A model generated the notes under the pieces. The model made no database searches, had not been told where the DNA came from, and saw nothing but the letters and a program-made list of their open reading frames with translations. The position numbers and the translations under genes are program-made. Below are positions 61,499 to 64,000 of a stretch of DNA of 64,000 nt, one piece after another; the first letter of the stretch is position 1, and each line of letters begins with the position of its first letter. Source of the stretch: Pseudomonadota bacterium (lineage in GTDB: Bacteria; Pseudomonadota; Alphaproteobacteria; Sphingomonadales; Sphingomonadaceae); assembly GCA_023423655.1 (NCBI GenBank), contig JAFAFE010000006.1, forward strand, positions 1 to 64,000, given 5' to 3'.

Positions 61499-61524
61499 CG
61501 GCTGGCGAAAGGGAGTGAAAGCAA

Positions 61525-61791
61525 ATGAACCCGTTTGAAATGGTAGTGGTGATCGTCGTCGTGTGCGCCATCGCGAGTGTTTTGAAGGCGCGTTACGGCG
61601 TGGTCGAGGACAAGCATGGCAATGATGTATTCGTGCATAAGGGCAATGATGCCGAAAATGCGCGGCTGCAGGACGAGGTCAAGACGTTGAAGGACCGTAT
61701 TGCGGTGCTGGAACGGCTGGCGACCGATGACCAGCGCAGCATCGAACTGGACCGCGAAATCGCCCAATTGCGCGATTCCCGCAAGGTCTGA
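61525..61791 (+). CDS. PspB-like small membrane protein 4
   Basis: An 88-residue protein with helix FEMVVVIVVVCAIASVL, a Gly/His/Asp-containing turn (VEDKHGNDVFVHKGND), then the coil and motif TLKDRIAVLERLATDDQRS and IELDREIAQLRDS. GGGAG precedes the ATG. Confidence 0.8.
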   Translation: MNPFEMVVVIVVVCAIASVLKARYGVVEDKHGNDVFVHKGNDAENARLQDEVKTLKDRIAVLERLATDDQRSIELDREIAQLRDSRKV

Positions 61792-61834
61792 ACCGCAAAA
61801 GACAAACCCAAGGGACATTATCGGGAGTGCAACA

Positions 61835-62086
61835 ATGACCGACCCTGTTTTCTACACCAGTATGAGCGCCGCCGCGCTCGCCGCAATCGTCATTTTGAGC
61901 GTGGTTGGCCTTAAAGGCTGGCGCGAGTGGATCGCACTCAAACGCGAAGAATTGCAGCATTATGGCCAAAGCCCCGCTGCGACAACAGAACCCGCCGCTC
62001 CCACCGCCTTTGCGCGGATTGAAGTGGCGGACCTTAAGGAACGGGTGCGCAAGCTGGAAGCGATTGCCGCCGGGGTGGATATTTAA
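61835..62086 (+). CDS. PspB-like small membrane protein 5 (short tail)
   Basis: An 83-residue protein with helix SMSAAALAAIVILSVVGLKGW, a basic WIALKREEL and a shorter coil VADLKERVRKLEAIAAGVDI. It keeps the LKERVRKLEAI core but lacks the D....IE.LR end of its siblings. GGGAG is 8 bases before ATG 61835; the frame is open upstream but overlaps gene 4. Confidence 0.78.
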   Translation: MTDPVFYTSMSAAALAAIVILSVVGLKGWREWIALKREELQHYGQSPAATTEPAAPTAFARIEVADLKERVRKLEAIAAGVDI

Positions 62087-62142
62087 TCCGACCGGCGGGC
62101 GTTCAAGCCAAGCCAGCTTACCCCCGCAACCGCCCCGCCTGC

Positions 62143-62529
62143 TCATTCGGGCGCGTGGCACACCGCTTCGACATTATTGCCGTCAGGGTCGATAATGAAA
62201 GCCCCATAATAATCGGGATGATAATGGGCGCGGATACCGGGCGGGCCATTGTCGCGGCCCCCTTGTGCCAGCGCCGCTTCATAAAAAGCATCCACGCTCG
62301 CGCGGTCGGGCGCGGTAAAGGCGATATGGATGGCGCTTGTTACCGGCGTGGAATTGCCGATCCAGAAGTCCGGTTTACCGTCCCGCCCATAGCCGATGCC
62401 ATGATAATGGCCGGTTTGTTCGGGCGTCACTTCGGTTATTTTCCCATAGCCGAGCGGCGCAAGACAGGCGGAATAGAAATGCGCGCCCGCGTTCAGATCG
62501 CTAACGCCTATCCCCATATGGTCAATCAT
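62143..62529 (-). CDS. VOC-family (glyoxalase/dioxygenase fold) protein
   Basis: A 128-residue single-module VOC protein. IDHMGIGVSDLNAGAHFYSACL opens the fold, and the end DYYGAFIIDPDGNNVEAVCH supplies the last ligand Glu. His in DHMGIG and in AIHIAF are the other candidates. The substrate is unknown. ATG 62529 follows AGGAGATTGAA; another ATG six codons upstream is less likely. The tail of the broken VOC gene at 39 kb is similar. Confidence 0.88.
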   Translation of the reverse strand: MIDHMGIGVSDLNAGAHFYSACLAPLGYGKITEVTPEQTGHYHGIGYGRDGKPDFWIGNSTPVTSAIHIAFTAPDRASVDAFYEAALAQGGRDNGPPGIRAHYHPDYYGAFIIDPDGNNVEAVCHAPE

Positions 62530-62620
62530 TTCAATCTCCTGCATCACATCCCCGCCGCCCCAAGCTTATGCACAGGCGAAGGTTTGATTACAATGCGCGG
62601 CTCGCTTATAGGCATGGGCC

Positions 62621-63046
62621 ATGACAGACACCGCGCACCCGCCCCGTTCGCTCGACGATATTTTCGAAGAATATGATTTTCTCGATAGCGATGACCGTTA
62701 CCGGTTGCTGATCGATCTTGGCCGCGCGCTTGAAGATATGCCCGATGCGCTCAAGACCGACGCGACCCTGGTGCGCGGCTGTTCGGCGAGCGTATGGGTC
62801 TATCCGACCGAACAGGATGGCACGCTTCATTTCCTCGCGGACAGCAATGCGGCGATTACCAAAGGCATTATCGCGCTTGTCCTGTCAACGGTGCAGGACC
62901 AGCCTGCGCAAGCAGTGGCGGACATGGATATAGCGGGCGCACTCGCGCGCTTTGATTTGAAAAACCAGCTTTCCTCGAACCGCACCCAAGGAATCCCGAA
63001 CATGATTGCGCTCATCAAACAGACGGCGGATCGTTATGGGCGCTAA
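62621..63046 (+). CDS. sufE: Sulfur acceptor protein SufE
   Basis: Accepts persulfide sulfur from SufS for iron-sulfur cluster assembly. The 141 residues have the acceptor Cys54 in VRGCSASVWV, the helix YRLLIDLGRALEDMP and the NRTQGIPNMIALIK end. The downstream lipoprotein overlaps its last codons. Confidence 0.93.
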   Translation: MTDTAHPPRSLDDIFEEYDFLDSDDRYRLLIDLGRALEDMPDALKTDATLVRGCSASVWVYPTEQDGTLHFLADSNAAITKGIIALVLSTVQDQPAQAVADMDIAGALARFDLKNQLSSNRTQGIPNMIALIKQTADRYGR

Positions 63047-63584
63047 TGTTTGGAAAGCAGGGATAGTGGTGGCGTTTGCATTGGCTGCAAGCGGTTGCCA
63101 AACCCGGCATGAGCGAGGCGCTACGCCCCCAGCGCAAGCAGCGTTCGATGTGCGGCAATGCCCGCCCGATACGCGCAGTTCACCGCTTGCAAGGGATGTT
63201 GGCACCGGCACGCAAGCACGCAATGTTGCGGAGGATCCGGGCTTTAATGCGCCGCTCGACACGCCCATTGAACCTGCGGGCCAAGGTTTATGGATTGGCG
63301 GCGCACCGTTCACACGCGCCGATATTCAGTCTGCACGCACCGGTGTCGATACGGCCAATCGGCCAACCGTCGATGTGGTCTTTACCGATCAAGGGCAAAT
63401 GCGCTTTCTCTGCGCGCAGTGGGGCCGGGTCGGCCGCATGATCGAAATCAGCGTCGACACAAAGCCGATCATTCGCCCCTATTTGCGGGAGATGATTTAT
63501 GGCCGCAAAATTCAGATCGGTGTCCAATCGGTCGAGGAAAGCCAGAAACTGGCCGCATATTTGATGGGAAATAGTGCACCTTAG
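63036..63584 (+). CDS. Lipoprotein resembling the SecD P1-head domain
   Basis: A 182-residue protein. ATG 63036 opens MGANVWKAGIVVAFALAASGCQTRH with lipobox ASGC. After a Pro-rich linker and a disulfide candidate, residues ~95-180 follow the SecD periplasmic head pattern: IGGAPFTRADIQSAR, VDVVFTDQGQMRFLCA, VGRMIEISVDTKPIIRPYLREMI, then SVEESQKLAAYL. This is a free-standing module with no SecD transmembrane part. The start lies 11 bases inside sufE. Role unknown; a periplasmic export or quality-control factor is a guess. Confidence 0.72.
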   Translation: MGANVWKAGIVVAFALAASGCQTRHERGATPPAQAAFDVRQCPPDTRSSPLARDVGTGTQARNVAEDPGFNAPLDTPIEPAGQGLWIGGAPFTRADIQSARTGVDTANRPTVDVVFTDQGQMRFLCAQWGRVGRMIEISVDTKPIIRPYLREMIYGRKIQIGVQSVEESQKLAAYLMGNSAP

Positions 63585-63611
63585 CACCGCGCCTCAATGC
63601 CCCTTTGGCGG

Positions 63612-63929
63612 TCAGGCCCCGCCGCTAATCTCGCGCGCCAAAGCGTCAACATCTGCGCCCGGCGTAACCAGCATCCATTCTTGCGGGGCGCGGCTGTCGA
63701 TCATCACCACCGCATGACGCGGACAGACGCCAAGGCAGCCGACTTCGACCACGCCGATATTCGATTTACGCCCCTTTTTCGCGCCCAAAGCCTTGCGTAG
63801 CATTTTGGCGAGCGGGCTTTTGCCCTTCTTGCCAAAGCCGCCCTTTTGCCGCTTGGTGCATTTGCGGCATACCATCAGGCTATAGTCCCAATCGGACTTG
63901 ATTTTTTTGGCAAACAGCCCGCGCATCAT
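63612..63929 (-). CDS. 2Fe-2S thioredoxin-like ferredoxin protein
   Basis: A 105-residue protein with cysteines 21 and 24 (LMVCRKCTKRQ) and 65 and 69 (VEVGCLGVCPRH), the pattern of (2Fe-2S) ferredoxin-domain proteins of thioredoxin fold. A Lys/Arg/Gly-rich loop lies between them. Its first codons overlap the stop of the gene to the right. Confidence 0.85.
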   Translation of the reverse strand: MMRGLFAKKIKSDWDYSLMVCRKCTKRQKGGFGKKGKSPLAKMLRKALGAKKGRKSNIGVVEVGCLGVCPRHAVVMIDSRAPQEWMLVTPGADVDALAREISGGA

Positions 63930-64000
63930 ACGCGCTGCCGCTTTTTACCGGCCTTCCCGCCGGGGCCGCTTTTTCCAAGCGCAAGGCGGCGTTCTTCCCA
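63926..64000 (-). CDS. C-terminal end of an unidentified gene (partial)
   Basis: Only about 24 codons are in the window. They read ERRLALGKSGPGGKAGKKRQ then RV, a basic Gly/Lys-rich tail, with the TGA at 63926-63928 overlapping the ferredoxin-like gene's start. Such tails occur on pseudouridine synthases, helicases and other RNA-binding proteins; the identity cannot be told. Confidence 0.5.
   Translation of the reverse strand, partial: WEERRLALGKSGPGGKAGKKRQRV

Noticed and set aside
60472..61818. Leftward open frames opposite the PspB-like genes
   Set aside because: The rightward genes have good ribosome-binding sites, membrane helices and a shared motif; the leftward frames have none of these.
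1..64000. CRISPR arrays, prophage or insertion sequences
   Set aside because: No regularly spaced repeats, transposase, integrase or phage structural genes were seen on either strand.

Overview
The window is chromosomal DNA of an alphaproteobacterium, most likely of the order Sphingomonadales. The signs are: DivL with tyrosine in place of the phospho-accepting histidine, AddAB instead of RecBCD, an rpsP product with a long Ala/Glu-rich tail, several Sphingomonadales-type TonB/M2/S9 envelope genes, moderately high GC, and short palindromic repeats of the kind scattered through sphingomonad genomes. Nearly all of it is housekeeping DNA. I see no prophage, insertion sequence, CRISPR array or rRNA operon.

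Layout. 1-8 kb: an EAL phosphodiesterase, NAD kinase, tRNA-Asn with a strong terminator, secA, small secreted proteins and argJ. 8-20.4 kb: a secreted protein, then a tightly overlapping leftward operon divL-tsaE-amgK-murU-addB-addA, followed by trxA; it joins cell-cycle signalling, tRNA t6A modification, peptidoglycan-sugar recycling and double-strand-break repair. 20.6-26.4 kb: a TonB-dependent receptor broken by one in-frame TAG, ahcY and a YqgE protein. 26.4-33 kb: peroxiredoxin, AMP nucleosidase, M2 peptidase, alpha/beta hydrolase, and a GFA/SPFH pair. 33-33.5 kb: a gene-poor stretch with tRNA-like debris. 33.5-36.8 kb: a MarR-EmrA-EmrB efflux operon. 36.8-45.2 kb: a lipoprotein, asd, a small hypothetical, a frameshifted VOC gene, CsbD, DUF1287, an S9 dipeptidyl peptidase, a DUF347 membrane protein and a secreted hypothetical. 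45.2-50 kb: the translation operon ffh/rpsP-rimM-trmD-rplS, with a vapBC toxin-antitoxin pair inserted between rimM and trmD and a palindromic repeat inserted in frame inside trmD. 50.3-56 kb: a GGDEF-EAL protein, then dapF-mtaB-ftsY-yciB. 56-57.1 kb: cspA and sodB.

57.5-62.1 kb is the most unusual region. It is a phage-shock (Psp) locus: pspF diverges from pspA-pspB-pspC, and five further small genes follow on the same strand. Each encodes one N-terminal membrane helix and a short coiled coil; four of the five end in a variant of the motif L..R...LERI.TD....IE.LR. PspC ends in a variant of the same motif. I read this as an expanded family of PspB-like partners driven by a sigma-54 promoter in front of pspA. 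The window closes with a VOC protein, sufE, a lipoprotein resembling the SecD head domain, a 2Fe-2S ferredoxin-like protein and the tail of one more gene.

All functional calls come from reading motifs and gene order; no database search was possible.
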